Positions 32,595-52,883 of a stretch of 64,000 bases of DNA are shown here, piece by piece. The translations under genes and the position numbers were made by a program. The stretch's first letter is position 1. Each line of letters starts with the position of its first letter. Origin of the DNA: Gadus chalcogrammus (taxonomy: Eukaryota > Chordata > Actinopteri > Gadiformes > Gadidae); the NCBI RefSeq assembly GCF_026213295.1, contig NC_079432.1, positions 13,845,723 to 13,909,722 of the forward strand. Reading direction: 5' to 3'. The notes below the pieces were generated by a model, which was given only the letters and a program-made list of their open reading frames with translations, searched no databases and was not told the origin of the DNA.

Positions 32595-35417
32595 ATGGCC
32601 AACGGTGAGTTGCAAACCTATTCAAGTGAATTAGTTAGCTAATTCGTTTTTTTAACACAATCAACGTTCGCGTTATGTTGCATGTTTTTTATTTGTAACC
32701 GAATCGTTGAAGTTAAATTGATATATTGGTATCTACTGTTTTCTGCTCTTTTGCATTGCATTCCTTCCTGTTCATTTCCAATGTTGCTATGTTTTGCTGT
32801 CAGAGCCGGTGAGTGCGGCGTTCAAGCTGTACTGCCTGTCTGTGATGACATTGGTGGCAGCGACATACACTGTGGCCCTGCGATACACCAGAACAATATC
32901 ATCAGGGGACCTGTACTTCTCCACCACTGCTGTGTGCACCACTGAAGTCATCAAATTAATACTGAGTCTTGGGATGTTGGCGAGGTTAGAATAACCCTCT
33001 TTCACCCCAGTAGTTCCAGTGTGTCGTAATATTACTGCTATATAGTACTGCTGGTATTGGCCAGTGTGAGGCAAACCCTTTACATGATAGTTATTTTTAA
33101 ATTACTTATAATTGATGTTTGAGAGTCTTGATAAACCTTGAAATGTTTCCTCACAGAAGCTGTACAAACGGATATAAGGGTGTATCAATGCCGGACTTTT
33201 GTAATACCAAAGTAAACATTCAGTATCATTAAAATACTTGCCCTACCTGTTCCACAATGTGCCCCAAACCTGTTTGAAGTCTAGCATTGAACAAATAATG
33301 GACAACCGCAGACATTAAGGGGATATGTTATGGATTAAAATATATGTTTCAACTGGTATATAAACACATTATGCCCCACAAAATGACATACAATTATCAA
33401 TACCATATGTTCAAAAGCCTTTTATGAACCTGGGAAGTAAAGAAACATGTTTATTTTCTACTGAAAGTGAAAGCTATGTGATCCGTGTGACCCAAAGGTT
33501 AGTAATGACCATAAGCTGGATCTTTAATGCACAAATGGGGCTGGTCTGACATTTAGCCATCAGCAGGGAACTTGCTGAAATTAAATTAAATTTGTCAGCT
33601 ATAGAATAACGTTTCCGCTGATTTTGTTAACATATTGTTTCTTGTTTTTCTGACAGAGAAACGGGAAGCCCCAGTCGGTTGAAGAATTCTCTGGTGGAAC
33701 ATGTATTACAAAGCCCCAAAGAACTGCTCAAACTCAGCGTTCCTTCAGTTGTGTATGCTGTGCAGAATAACATGGCCTTCTTGGCCTTAAGCAACCTGGA
33801 TGCAGCAGTGTATCAGGTAAGAACCATTACTTATTTGGTTACCACTTGGTTATGGCCGTGGGAACTCTAGGGCTACAACAGCTGGCCAGAATAAATAATT
33901 TCAAGATATGGCATTAATCCAAGCGTTTTACAAAAGGTATATTCGAATAGTTCATAGTAAACGATCTACATCTGCATTCACAGTGCGTATCTTTTCCAGC
34001 ATGAATAACATTCATTTTAATTGGGAGCCGTTGTCAGCGAAGGCCACTGCAGAATCGATGTATCTTACGTGCATACTTCTCTCACCAAGACATCTCCTTG
34101 GTATGTTTGTGTGTGGACAGGTGACCTACCAGCTGAAGATCCCGTGCACGGCCCTGTGCATGGTGTTCATGCTGAACCGCTCCCTCAGCAGGATGCAGTG
34201 GTTCTCAGTCCTAATGCTATGCGCCGGGGTCACCCTGGTTCAATGGAAGCCTGCAGAAGCCACTAAAGTCCAGGTAGGATGAAATGGGTACAAGAAAGGG
34301 TAAAAGAAACGCCGGAATTTCATTGTTATTGCTAACGTTTCAATTATATAATTCCTGCCCGGGTTTTTGACTTGTGGTCCAACCTTTCAGATCGAACAAA
34401 ACCCCTTTCTGGGTTTTGTAGCCATCGCGATCGCCGTCATTTGTTCTGGGTTTGCAGGTAAAACATCACACCGACGGAACCTGCTTTCTGATCTGGAATA
34501 TATCGCATTAACACGTTTGCGCGTCGGGGTCTTGTGCTTGTGTGGTCCAGGTGTTTACTTTGAGAAGGTCCTGAAGAGCTCCGACACGTCCCTGTGGGTG
34601 AGGAACATCCAGATGTACATCTCTGGCATCGCGGTCACGCTGTTCGGAGTGTGTGTGACAGACGGCGCCAATGTCATGGAAAAGGGCTTCTTCTTCGGCT
34701 ACACCCCCTGGGTATGCTTTGTCGTGTGTAAGTGGCCCACCACACACACAGGGATGTGTTTGATGATGTACCTATCCTTGTCTTCTCCTTTTTTGTGTTT
34801 TATATATATATATATTTTTTTTTAACTATAACCCCCCTCCCGCCCCCAGTCCTGGCCAGTGTGGGGGGTCTGTACACCTCGGTTGTGGTGAAGTACACGG
34901 ACAACATCATGAAGGGCTTCTCTGCCGCCGCCGCCATCGTTATCTCCACGGTGGCGTCGGTCCTCCTGTTCGGTCTGCAGATCAGTAAGTCCTCCTAAGC
35001 GCAGCACGGCACCACGCGCCAATGCCATCCAATGGGGCTTTTCATCACCATTTGAACGGCCTTGGAATAAATGCAAATAATAAGACTTAATGTACTTCTA
35101 TATGTAAAATATCAAGTGCAAATGTAAAGGGGTTCTTAAGTATGTGGCACTTAAATATAATGGTGGGATTGTGTATTTAAGTAATAGATGCCTGGATTAT
35201 CAAGGCATACTTTTGACTTAAAAAAAGTTGTTTAATCGTGTGTGGATTAAACTAGCATCTCTTACTGTGCTCTCTCCCAGCGGTGACCTTTGCTTCTGGA
35301 GCCATGATGGTGTGCGTGTCCATCTACCTGTATGGCCTGCCCAAGCAAGAAGCAGCCAAGCTGCCCCAGTACAACGCTGACGACACAGAGGTCAAACAGA
35401 AGTTGATCACTGTCTGA
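32595..35417 (+). CDS. slc35a1: CMP-sialic acid transporter
   Basis: A Golgi nucleotide-sugar antiporter (SLC35A family) that brings CMP-sialic acid into the lumen for sialylation, in exchange for CMP. Eight coding exons: 32595-32604, 32804-32984, 33657-33816, 34121-34273, 34391-34457, 34551-34727, 34850-34984, 35281-35417. All are in frame and give 339 residues (human 337). The first coding exon is only 10 nt (MAN plus one base). Family blocks: [96 protein letters not shown] and [20 protein letters not shown]. The multi-pass hydrophobic pattern fits about 10 TM helices. It neighbours rars2 tail to tail, as in human 6q15. Confidence 0.97.
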
Positions 35418-35824
35418 AGGGGTTGGGCCTTGGAGGGCCTCCAAAGGACTGGTATTTTCTTGATTTGTATTCTATTTGCGTCAACGTTCAGGCCGATGGT
35501 CACGTACAACAGATGGAGGCTAATGTTAAAATTACATTGATTTGTGGTGACTTGTAAATACACTGGCTTAATGCCAGGCCACTGCAGTCGATTTAGAGGG
35601 TCCATGTGTTGAAAGGTTAGCTGGGACTCAGCCACTTCACGATAAAGCCTGTTGAATCAAGGCTTTCATTCTACCAGACTGTTAACGAGTGCCCAATCAC
35701 AACGGACTGCATGTCGGCTCATATTTCTATTGTACCTTTTGTCTACTTTGATTCTGTGATTTCTTAATGTTTTGTCAAGTTCGATTTCCTTTCTTTTTTA
35801 AACGTAAAGCAAATCAAAGCTTTG

Positions 35825-35922
35825 ATTAAAGTATATAACCACCAGAAAGAAAGGAGTCCTTTTGTTACACTTAAATAAATGAATGAACGGAGGAATATGT
35901 TTTGAATGTAAAATTTTTATTT
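35825..35922. other. Facing poly(A) signals of slc35a1 and rars2
   Basis: ATTAAA (35825-35830) and AATAAA (35874-35879) on the plus strand serve slc35a1. TTTATT at 35917-35922 is AATAAA for rars2 on the minus strand. The two 3' ends may be separated by only a few tens of bases or overlap. Confidence 0.5.
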
Positions 35923-35955
35923 ACAATTATCTTTGAAGGTTCAGTCTGAATAGAT

Positions 35956-42189
<6,234 letters not shown>

Positions 42190-42560
42190 TTGCGCAAAAC
42201 TACATTTAATAATCACACATTTTAATGTACTTGTTTGACTATGAAAGGCAACCGGCTCAGCTTCAACGTGATATTTCCTCTACTTCCTTGTTAACTGCGC
42301 CTCCTTCTCCCCCAGCCAATTAGAAGGCTTCGTTTGGTGACGACACCAAGACATAAAAAAGGGTTCGCTTGAAATGGGCTCCGCCGCAGCTGAAGTGAAC
42401 CCCCACATCCACACCACTTTATGCCATCTAGAGTGACTAACAATCATACCATCCATTTTCACTTATTGTAACCATCAAAAAAAAAAAAAAGACGTAGCCC
42501 TAACGATCAGCTCAGATTATTTTAAATATTTTATTTTGGGATATATTTTTCCCAATAGTA
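42190..42560. other. rars2 upstream region
   Basis: This should hold the rars2 promoter and 5' UTR. ETS-like TTCCT motifs occur at about 42270-42290. There is no exon of orc3, which lies between RARS2 and AKIRIN2 in human. Confidence 0.5.
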
Positions 42561-42581
42561 TGTTTAGAGTAATCAAGAGGA

Positions 42582-42646
42582 AGGTACGCAGGCTATGACC
42601 GAGGGCCGGAATCGAACCCGGGTCGCTACGTTCAGGACTGAGCCTT
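42582..42646 (-). repeat. tRNA-derived SINE fragment
   Basis: The minus strand reads GACCCGGGTTCGATTCCGG, which contains a perfect pol III B box (GGTTCGATTCC, 42608-42618). No matching A box or cloverleaf precedes it. It is best read as a truncated tRNA-derived SINE rather than a tRNA gene. Confidence 0.6.
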
Positions 42647-42823
42647 GAGTATTATTTTTCAATAAAGAAAATTAACTTAAGTAATCCTTCAAATAATGTG
42701 CTTTGGTACCGTTACAAAATAAAATGTACACCTAAACATCTTGCCAACTAATCTCATTAAAGTCACTAAACTAAAGAGGCAAGTAAACATGACACTACTT
42801 AACTAACACATTTGTGAAAAGAA

Positions 42824-42829
42824 TTTATT
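42824..42829 (-). other. akirin2 polyadenylation signal
   Basis: TTTATT on the plus strand (AATAAA on the gene strand) about 570 bp after the akirin2 stop codon. The sequence between is a plausible 3' UTR. Confidence 0.5.
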
Positions 42830-43400
42830 TAACTTGAACCAATGTCTCAACACATTTAGCAAATAAATTGATATTTTGATAACCAAAACAAAAGGAATAC
42901 AGTGTATACAAACTGAATTCCAGTAATTTCCATACATAATGAAACAATTCTTGAAAAGAAAAAACATTTCTCTTGTCCAGTCTGAGGGGTTTATTGATCC
43001 GACCACCCATGGGTGACCAATCCCTTCTTTAAAATGTACATTAAGAGTAGCTATACAGGTAAGATCACTTCTGCAAAACAATCAACTTTGTCAGGGAAAA
43101 AAGCAATGCATGTAGCAGGTGGCCTTATAAGAGGCATCGAAACAAAGCCAAATAAATAGCAACACGGCAGTAAAAAGAGGCCATCGGTTAGAGAGTCAAA
43201 GGTCCATTCAACGGGTAGACAGCGGGAAGCCCTCCTCACACTAGCTGCGATAGCAGATGTGGATGCCACTGTCTGAGGCTGCAGACAGTGCGTCCACATA
43301 CAGGCAATATGGCACAGGTAGGAGGCACGTCCAAGCAGACCCAGTTCCCTGGAGTAGCTCGCAGCAATAGGTAAGGTGATCCGCCGTCACACAGCGACAC

Positions 43401-44984
<1,584 letters not shown>

Positions 44985-47050
44985 TGTATCGAGAATTATC
45001 CTAAAATATGATCAACAGAGAATGCTGTGAGCCAACTGCTGTCCCTAATCTAGGCCGAGTTGTTGCTCTTTTACGAGCTAGCGTTAGCTTGGTAAAGATA
45101 CAGAGCTTCCGGCGTCAGCGCGATACCAGTTTTTCTCGCCTTGTACTATCTTTCCGACAACTAATGTTGCAGTACACAGATTGCTAAGTTTAAGATTTAA
45201 CTGTCTGTGCTGGTTGACTTTGTAGAAATAGCGTATGGAATTAGATGACAGCAGATGCCGTGCTACCGATTCAAAACGACCGTCCAAACATAGACAAGCC
45301 TTTTCTGTTAACTTGTACTGGGCATGCGCAAACACGGAAGTCGTGTCGGTACTTGATGTTTTTTTGTTATAACCATTATGGTCACTTGCGCTTGGTTCTA
45401 GAAAACGAACTACACATCCCACAATTCATTGCTGGGCCTTTTAAATTGGGTCTGTTTGAAACAAAACAAAAACAAAAGTTTCTCTAAACGTTTGTGTCGT
45501 CACCGGTTTTCTTTCGAGAATGCTATTGTAAAGGCAGTACTATAGCTTATATAGGTACTGTATTTTTTTATATTCATTTAGGTAACATAGACAGAACAAA
45601 TGTTGAGCTATTGTTATTATTATGGATACATTTTTATTTGGCTACTTTTATGATTATGATTATTATCGTTATTATTGTTTGAATTTATTAATCGCTGTCA
45701 TTTGTTATACTAATTGGCCTTACAATTATGTATCCTTATGTTCAAAGATCGCCTGATAACACATATTTAGTTGGTAATAAACAACATGTCTTTAATCATA
45801 AATTCAAATTACAAACACCTAATGCTTGTAGCCATGTCAATGATTAAATAATAACATATTTTTAGCAGCATAATCACGCAGTTTATACAATAAACACACT
45901 GAAAAGTCAAGACAAGATTATTTATTTCACAGTTTGTAATGGCCTAGCCCATCGTTTACATGTAAAAATGTATCATTTCACAAAGGCCTACCTTTACCAA
46001 TGTATGCCTACAAACAGGTAGCCTGAAATACTTGTTCTTCTGTCATGGGTCGGAAAGAGGAAAAAGTCTCTACGACATTACTATATATTTTCCTCAACTG
46101 TAAACACACGCATGCAATTATCAGTCAGATTGTTTTGGTAGTATTTAATACTAAATGGATACAAGTTGGCCGAATGTGACCAAAGTGACACACCGGCAGT
46201 GTGTATTGCAAAATCTGTGACATGTGTTTCACATTCGCTAAGTTCGCTAGTTGATCCATCGGCCACATATTTTAGAGAGAACTGTCCACATGGGGGCGCC
46301 AAAGATGTTCCACATGTTTTGCGGTGGCTGCTCAGCTTCCATTCTGTTCTTTCATAATTAGATTATGTAAAACGAATATACACTGTGCGTTTTGGTTTTA
46401 CCCGCAATTTGACATATTTCCGATGCAAAAAAATACGTTCATAAAGTCGACCATCTTTGTCTTTATTTTCACGATCTCAAAAACATCAAGACAAAAGAGA
46501 CTCGTTTCTTTTATTGTAGTCCTTTGTTATGCCACCATTGCACAGAAGCCACTTGACAATCGACATTTTGATCTTGAATACTCAATAATACAAGAGGCAG
46601 CGAAGCATACTGATAGATAGCTGTCTGGTTAGCTTACATCAAGATAATTGACTACGGAACAATTGTGCTGTGAGATGTACAGATCAAAAGTATTACACAA
46701 TCAACTAGAAAATCACTATTCCCCAATTGCTTCAATGGGATCATCAGTTGATTTCAATAAATGCACACATAATGACCATCCGCTTACAAGCTAATGAATT
46801 GGCTTTGCTTTGCTTTCAATTTCACAGCAGACGTGCCTTATTTGAAGTTACATAAAAAGCATTTCACTAAACCTTTGTGAATTGGTTGTTTTCATTTATC
46901 CCAACCATTGAGAGGAGGCTACCACAAAAACAACTCAACTGCAATTGTCAAAAGGCTTGTGGGGGAATTACTTAAGTCACATAGTTTCACAAACAGATAA
47001 GGCTTAATCCAAGTCAAAACACTTGAAGAAAGCAGCTATATTCAGACAAA
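44985..47050. other. akirin2 - cnr1 intergenic region
   Basis: The first about 400 bp should hold the akirin2 promoter (an ACGGAAGT ETS-like site lies at about 45335). The rest is A/T-rich without recognisable exons or RNA genes. From about 47050 to the cnr1 stop the sequence may be the long cnr1 3' UTR (several AATAAA hexamers on the minus strand, for example about 47057). Confidence 0.45.
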
Positions 47051-48074
47051 ACCTCTTTATTCAACAGCAGTGTCCAGCACTCTGAGTCCAGCCTTAAGGC
47101 GAAAGCTAGCAATATTATTTAATGTGCCGTTCAAATGTAACATTTGTTTTTATTGTTTCACGTTTTTCTTATCACAAGAAACACTGTACAATTTTTAGCT
47201 AAACATTTGAACAAAGACACATTACTAGAATGTTCCACCTACTAGAGAGTAAAGAAGTGGACAATATAGAATCTTAACATAGATGTAGGATTTTTCTGTA
47301 TATTTTTTGGGTTGTTATAGTTGCACCTTACTTTAAAGATGTGAATCTTTTTGTTTTCTCCTGCCGTTAAATTTTATGCAGAGAACATAATCAGTTTTAT
47401 TCAGCAAAGTTTAGAAAAAAGCTATTCTACAGATTGTTCACCAGCATAGTGACCCTTCAATTATCTTCATACAGTTGACAATAATCAAGGGACGAATGAT
47501 TGTGTTGAATAAAATAAAAATAAAAGAAGATACGTGAATAATACAATAATTAAAGAAAAACAGACTCAAATTTGTTGTCGTTTTTCCCAAGAAATGATAT
47601 GACTCTCACATATCCTCAAGCAACAAGGGGCAATAATCTGCTCTCCTTCTTGTGCACATCGACATGAGTGACAGAATCGAATATCCACGAATAAAAATGT
47701 CAGTAGCCCCTTATCCCATAAATGAAGATATATTGATTTAGAATTTACAATACAAAAATATAATATGCCTTCATTAATCGGAATCCATGACGTCTGTGGT
47801 AGAAAAAGACTAATGGTTGTCTTGTAGTTCTTCATATCCTCCGTCCTTACCAATTCCTCTCACTACCATTTGGCACTTTGGCACTGAAACACTACACAAT
47901 ACACTGGCACATTAACATAACATAAATAATTAGTTCACCACTATAGCTAGACGCAGGAGAGGAAATTCTGTCAAACCTTTCTTCTGGATCGTTCTTTTCT
48001 AAGTGCGTGCTCAATGCCTCAATGGTTGGAGGTGCCGACCACCCTTCACCCATACATCCCATCAGAGAGCCCGA

Positions 48075-49487
48075 CTAGACAGGTGCGGCGGAAGTCTCAC
48101 TCGACACCGAGATGGTCACTTTGGCTATTTTCACAGTGCTCTTCACGCAACTCTCGGCCGCCCTGTGGGCGGCCAAGTGTGTGTTGCGGCTCTGGCAGTC
48201 GGACTCCAGGCTGTTGTCCAGCTGCTGCCCGGTGCCCCTGCAGGCGTGGCAGGAGCTGAGGAAGGCGTGGCGCAGGTCCTTGCTCCTCAGCGCGTAGATC
48301 ACCGGGTTGACCATGGAGTTGAGCAGGCACAGCATGGTGGCAAACGCAAACACCGTCTTAAAGTCGTCGTCCATCTTCCAGAAGAGGTCGTACACCATGA
48401 TGGCCAGCACGGGCCCCCAGCAGATCACCAGCACGGCCAGGATGAGCACCAGCGTCTTGGCCAGCCGGATGTCCATGCGGGTCTGCTCGGGCCGGGTGCT
48501 CTGCACCTTAGTCCCGTCGGCCGAGTACACCACCAGGCTCTTCTGGGAGCTGCGGCTCAGCATGCGCACGGCGTGGTTGTGCGCCTTCCACAGGATGAAC
48601 ATGTAGGCGTAGATGATGAAGAGCACCAGCACGCTGGTCACGCCGATCCAGAACATCAGGTAGTTCTTGTCGATCAGGGGGAAGATGTTGGAGCACACGG
48701 TGTTGAGCCGCTTGCAGTTCCAGCCCAGCAGGGGCAGCACGGCGATGACGATGGAGATGGTCCACATCACGCAGAAGGCGATCACCGCCTTGGTGCGCGT
48801 CACGATGCGCCGGTAGGACAGCGGCCGGTGGATGGAGATGTAGCGGTCGATGGCCGTAAGGAACAGGCTCCCCACGGAGGCCGTGAAGGAGGCGATGACC
48901 CCGCCCAGCTTGAAGAGGAACACGTTGGTGCTGTCCTTCCGGTGGAACACGTGGAAGTCCAGGAAGCTGTAGACGAAGATGACGCTGCCCAGCAGGTCGG
49001 CCACGGCCAGGCTGCCGATGAAGTGGTAGGAGGGCCGGCAGCGGAGGGTGCGGGACTGGAAGATGACGCAGAGCACCACCAGGTTCTCCAGAACGGTGAA
49101 GGTGCCCAGCGTCAGAGACATGACGGCCACGGCCAGCTGCTGGCTGGGCGTCAGGATCATGAAGCACTCCATGTCCATGAAGTTCTCGCTGCAGCGCATG
49201 GTGTCGCCGTCCTCGCCGAAGGCGCTCCTGTTGCCAAGGAGCTCCGTGGCGTTGGTAGGGTAGGGCAACATGCCCTTGAGGATGAGATCTTCGTCCGCAG
49301 GTACTTTGTCGGGGAACGTGTGGCTGCGGAAGGCGGACGAGGGTTTCTGCATACCGAAGGCGCCCTTAATGAAGTCGGCGTGGATGGTGGGGTCGTCATA
49401 CTTGGCGTCGTTGGAGCCCAGATATTGCAAACCCGAGGTGATAGTCCGGAAGGTGGTGTCTGCCACACCATCAAGCACAGATTTCAT
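48075..49487 (-). CDS. cnr1: Cannabinoid receptor 1
   Basis: A class A GPCR for anandamide and 2-AG, coupled to Gi/o and mainly presynaptic in neurons. One uninterrupted coding exon gives 470 residues (human 472). Seen: long N-terminus with N-glycosylation sequons N79 and N86; seven hydrophobic helices starting near residue 117; DRY at 214-216; ECL2 cysteines C258 and C265; CWGP at 356-359 in TM6; NPVIY at 394-398; helix 8 followed by C413/C416, candidate palmitoylation sites. On the gene strand CCCCCAG lies about 12 bp before the ATG. This fits a 3' splice site for an intron in the 5' UTR, with the promoter perhaps in the GC-richer stretch at 50100-50330. The GC-rich body contrasts with A/T-rich flanks. 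Confidence 0.98.
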   Translation of the reverse strand: MKSVLDGVADTTFRTITSGLQYLGSNDAKYDDPTIHADFIKGAFGMQKPSSAFRSHTFPDKVPADEDLILKGMLPYPTNATELLGNRSAFGEDGDTMRCSENFMDMECFMILTPSQQLAVAVMSLTLGTFTVLENLVVLCVIFQSRTLRCRPSYHFIGSLAVADLLGSVIFVYSFLDFHVFHRKDSTNVFLFKLGGVIASFTASVGSLFLTAIDRYISIHRPLSYRRIVTRTKAVIAFCVMWTISIVIAVLPLLGWNCKRLNTVCSNIFPLIDKNYLMFWIGVTSVLVLFIIYAYMFILWKAHNHAVRMLSRSSQKSLVVYSADGTKVQSTRPEQTRMDIRLAKTLVLILAVLVICWGPVLAIMVYDLFWKMDDDFKTVFAFATMLCLLNSMVNPVIYALRSKDLRHAFLSSCHACRGTGQQLDNSLESDCQSRNTHLAAHRAAESCVKSTVKIAKVTISVSSETSAAPV

Positions 49488-50099
49488 GGCTGTGTCTGGG
49501 GGAGGATATTGCAGTCAAATTTGATGTTTGGTGTACCTACAAATGGATATAAGAAAAATATTTATTGAGACCTTTCTCATTGTACAGAAAAAAACTCAGA
49601 AATCACATTATCAAGCAATACATTTCTGGGGTAAAAATACTAAAAACAGAAAAAGAAATCCATTTTATAAACCATATCTAAATTGGCAAGCAAGATGCAT
49701 TTCACGATAAAAGATAAATACCACCCCTTTTTTTTTTTCAATTAAACTGGAAAATAATAATGAGCTACTTACCACTATCAACAACCCAAAAAAATTGAAA
49801 ATTACTTACATTTAGAAAATAATAGATCCATTGAGTCGCCAAAATGAATTGAACATAACAAACAAAAGCAAAAGACAGTAAACCATAGCTTAATAAAAAA
49901 ACAAAGCACAATCCCAAACAAAGGATTTAAAACTAAAGGTTATCTACCTCACATTATCTTCCCAGATCCACAGAAACTCCTCAAACGAACAGCGGACTAT
50001 CCTTCACTCCAACTCTGGCGCTAAAACGATTTGAGTGAGTGAAATGTTGTAGAAACATTTCCAATTGTAATTTTCCCAATTATAAACAAAATGTTAAAC

Positions 50100-50330
50100 A
50101 GCACGACAAAGCGAAACAAAGTGGCCGGTCCCTGTCTTGTTGCGCCTCTCCTCCTGCAGTGAGCGCACCTTGCGTGGACAGCAGCTGGCCGAGTCTCGCT
50201 GCTCGGGAGCAGGAGCGCACTTATCAACCGAGCCTTTTTTCTACCCTGGTCACGTGCTCCACAGCGCTCGTCTCCACAGATCGGCCCAACCCACGACGCT
50301 GGTGTCTACTGCGATGGAGAATAACCGAGG
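50100..50330 (-). promoter_or_regulatory. Possible cnr1 5' exon/promoter
   Basis: A local rise in G+C and CpG, with several short GC motifs, in otherwise A/T-rich DNA 0.6-0.8 kb upstream of the cnr1 coding exon. The assignment rests on composition and position only. Confidence 0.3.
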
Positions 50331-52848
50331 GAGGCGAAACAGGAGTAAATTAACAGATTTGAATTCTTAAAGCCCTCCAAAAGTAAGGCCATCAAGATGT
50401 AGGGAATATAACTGCAGGACAAAAACCTAGGCTTTATATATCCAAGCCAGAAGTCTGGGCTGCTTTAATTATTCGCTGTCAATATTTTCGATTTATTGTG
50501 GTAATTGGCATTGCTATAGGCCTACAATATGACAATATGATCACATTTCCCCCACCTAAACGGTCAATGTCTACCTTAAACAAGTGTTACCTGCAACCAA
50601 ATAGACCAAATTAATCGTAATCCTTATTAAAAAACGAATTACTAAAAGGCTGCATATTTTAGAATCACAAAAAAGAAAATTATTACGTCTGAAGCAGTCA
50701 GAACAGGTGAGTTTGAGATCCAAGTTTTGTATTCAATGTGCATTAGCCTATTCATTACCATAAAGTATATGAATTGAATGGAATTGTGGTGTTCCTGGTA
50801 CTTGGTATTTAGGCTACATTAAAAGAAAGGTTCAGCATTTTTTGGATATCTTACCTATAATGGGATTGCTAACGAATGCAAACATTTTCCCCACATAAAA
50901 TGCAAGATCTGTTACTTGTGCTGTTGAAATCATTAACAATAATCTTTGTTCAATAAATGTACTTGTGAGGTAATTCTTTAGCCAAACTCCCTACGGAACA
51001 TAAAAGTGTTAACATGCAACTCCACCCCCAAGCTTCACCCTCATTTAGTATGGCACGATCTGTTAATAGGATATTATGACACGGCCCCTAGCAGCTTTTC
51101 AATCTTTCAGCAAAACCCATGAAATTAAATTCTCAGGACAGTCTGTAGTAAATTCTTCAAAACATTCACGAAAACGCGAGCAGGCACATTAGGTAGATCT
51201 CTGAAAATAAAATGATTAATCTGCGGTAACAGCTGTGCTGGCAGCGAGGAGACCAGCTTTCATCAAAACCCGACAGACGTGGATATTATGTGGATCTAAA
51301 GTTTATTTCACCTCTGATACCCACCGCACGAGATAAGGACATACATGCAGATCACCAGCCTTAAAAGCCTATTAGGCCCCAAGTAGGTAAAATCACGTCT
51401 TCTTGCCGTTTCTGTGACCAAGAAACAATATTAAAAAAAAGGTATAATTACAGTGTTGGGTCATAGTTTCTATCGGTGAATCATTGGTTTGCATCCTAAA
51501 ACTGAACAGCAGTCTGTCAATTGTTTATTTCATATTTGTCTGAGCTTAGCAGCACGACCAGAAACGTTTGGACAGTTGGCTAATCTTAGCATAAGGCTGC
51601 CCTGTATTTACAAATGTCTGTGTGACGAAAACAGGACAGACACTGACACCACCAGCACAACGTTGTGTCTCGCTCCCACTGCCAGCCCGGCCAGCAGCCC
51701 CTATCTCCAGGCCTCAGGTGTATCTGAGCCCGCCACAGTCAAACAACCCCCTGTCCCCTCCTCAGCCTTCATCATGTCTGCAGAGGTTGCAGTCCTACCT
51801 CCATTCCTAGACTCCCTACACTGACAACAATGGCTGCCTTCAAAGCCACCAGGTGGCTCTTAAGAAGATTAAGGACGTCACGGAGACCTGTCTGTCACCG
51901 TGTTCTCCAAGCCCTGGGGGGATGACTGAAGACCCTGGGCTCAGATGAATCCCGGTGTGGATCTCCTGTGGTCCACCTTACTGAGCAGGCCACAGCCAGA
52001 GCCACAGGCAGACTCCAACCACAGTGCCCTTCTTTGACCAGGAAAGACACACGCCCTCCTAGAGTGCTCGGAGTGGCTCCAGTACGAGTCCTGGTGCCAA
52101 GGTTACGACTGGGTTCTGCTCACTGAAGGAGAAAGAAAGTGAGAAGTCAGCTCCCAAACAAGAATACTGCCAAGGTAGACGGTCCATTAGGGTCCTCGAT
52201 GGCCAACACAGTGCGGGAGCACTCGAGCCAGAGAAAGGCTTAACGCAAACCCCAAGAGCCCAAAGAGAGCATCCTCAGTCCGGGAAGGAGGAGGGCTACC
52301 TGGGGAGCATGGCCCGGTACATGGACCGTCCTGCAGACGATAAGGGATGGTCTGAAAGCATCAATCCAAGACCCCACCGACAACCAAGAGGGGCGTCACT
52401 CATAGACCCGGCTACGAAGCACACTATAGGCCTAGACTTCCGTCACCTACCAGGCTTCTGATCCAGACCACGGACTCCTGTGTCATCCTGCCACAGAGAG
52501 GGTGGTTGCATCTGGATTCAGCACATGAGGAAAAAGCCATTTGTTGTTCCCAGAACACCGGCACATAAAGTCAAAGATGGAAAGGCAGATCTGCCGTCCA
52601 CAAAATGGCTGACCTACCTCCTGCACAGCTACGCATTTTCAGGTGAACCCCTCAGCCCCCCGCTTCAGAGGGGTCTGGGAACGGGAGGTTGGCTCTCTGG
52701 GGAGACCCCCTAATACATCACGGCGGCTGCTCAGTCAGGGATTGAAGAAGAGAGTGAAGAAGTACTCTAGGGGACCTGTATTGCAAACAAGGGGTTGAGG
52801 CGAAAACGCCAGTCCAACCATTTATCTGAATCAAGCCAGTACATTTAA

Positions 52849-52879
<31 letters not shown>
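52849..52879 (+). repeat. 31-base G homopolymer
   Basis: An uninterrupted run of 31 G between TTTAA and CACACC. Such runs can form G-quadruplexes and are also prone to sequencing error, so the exact length is uncertain. Confidence 0.9.

Positions 52880-52883
<4 letters not shown>

Noticed and set aside
42582..42646. tRNA gene on the minus strand
   Set aside because: Only the B box and its surroundings are present. No A box, acceptor stem or cloverleaf can be drawn.
48003..49568. 521-codon open frame on the plus strand across cnr1
   Set aside because: It is antisense to the cnr1 coding exon and follows from its strong third-position G/C bias. Its His/Gln/Val-rich content resembles no family, while the minus strand gives a complete GPCR.
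51489..51824. 111-codon Pro/Ser/Thr-rich open frame on the plus strand
   Set aside because: No recognisable domain and no start context or splice partners. The Pro/Ser bias follows local CC/TC-rich composition.
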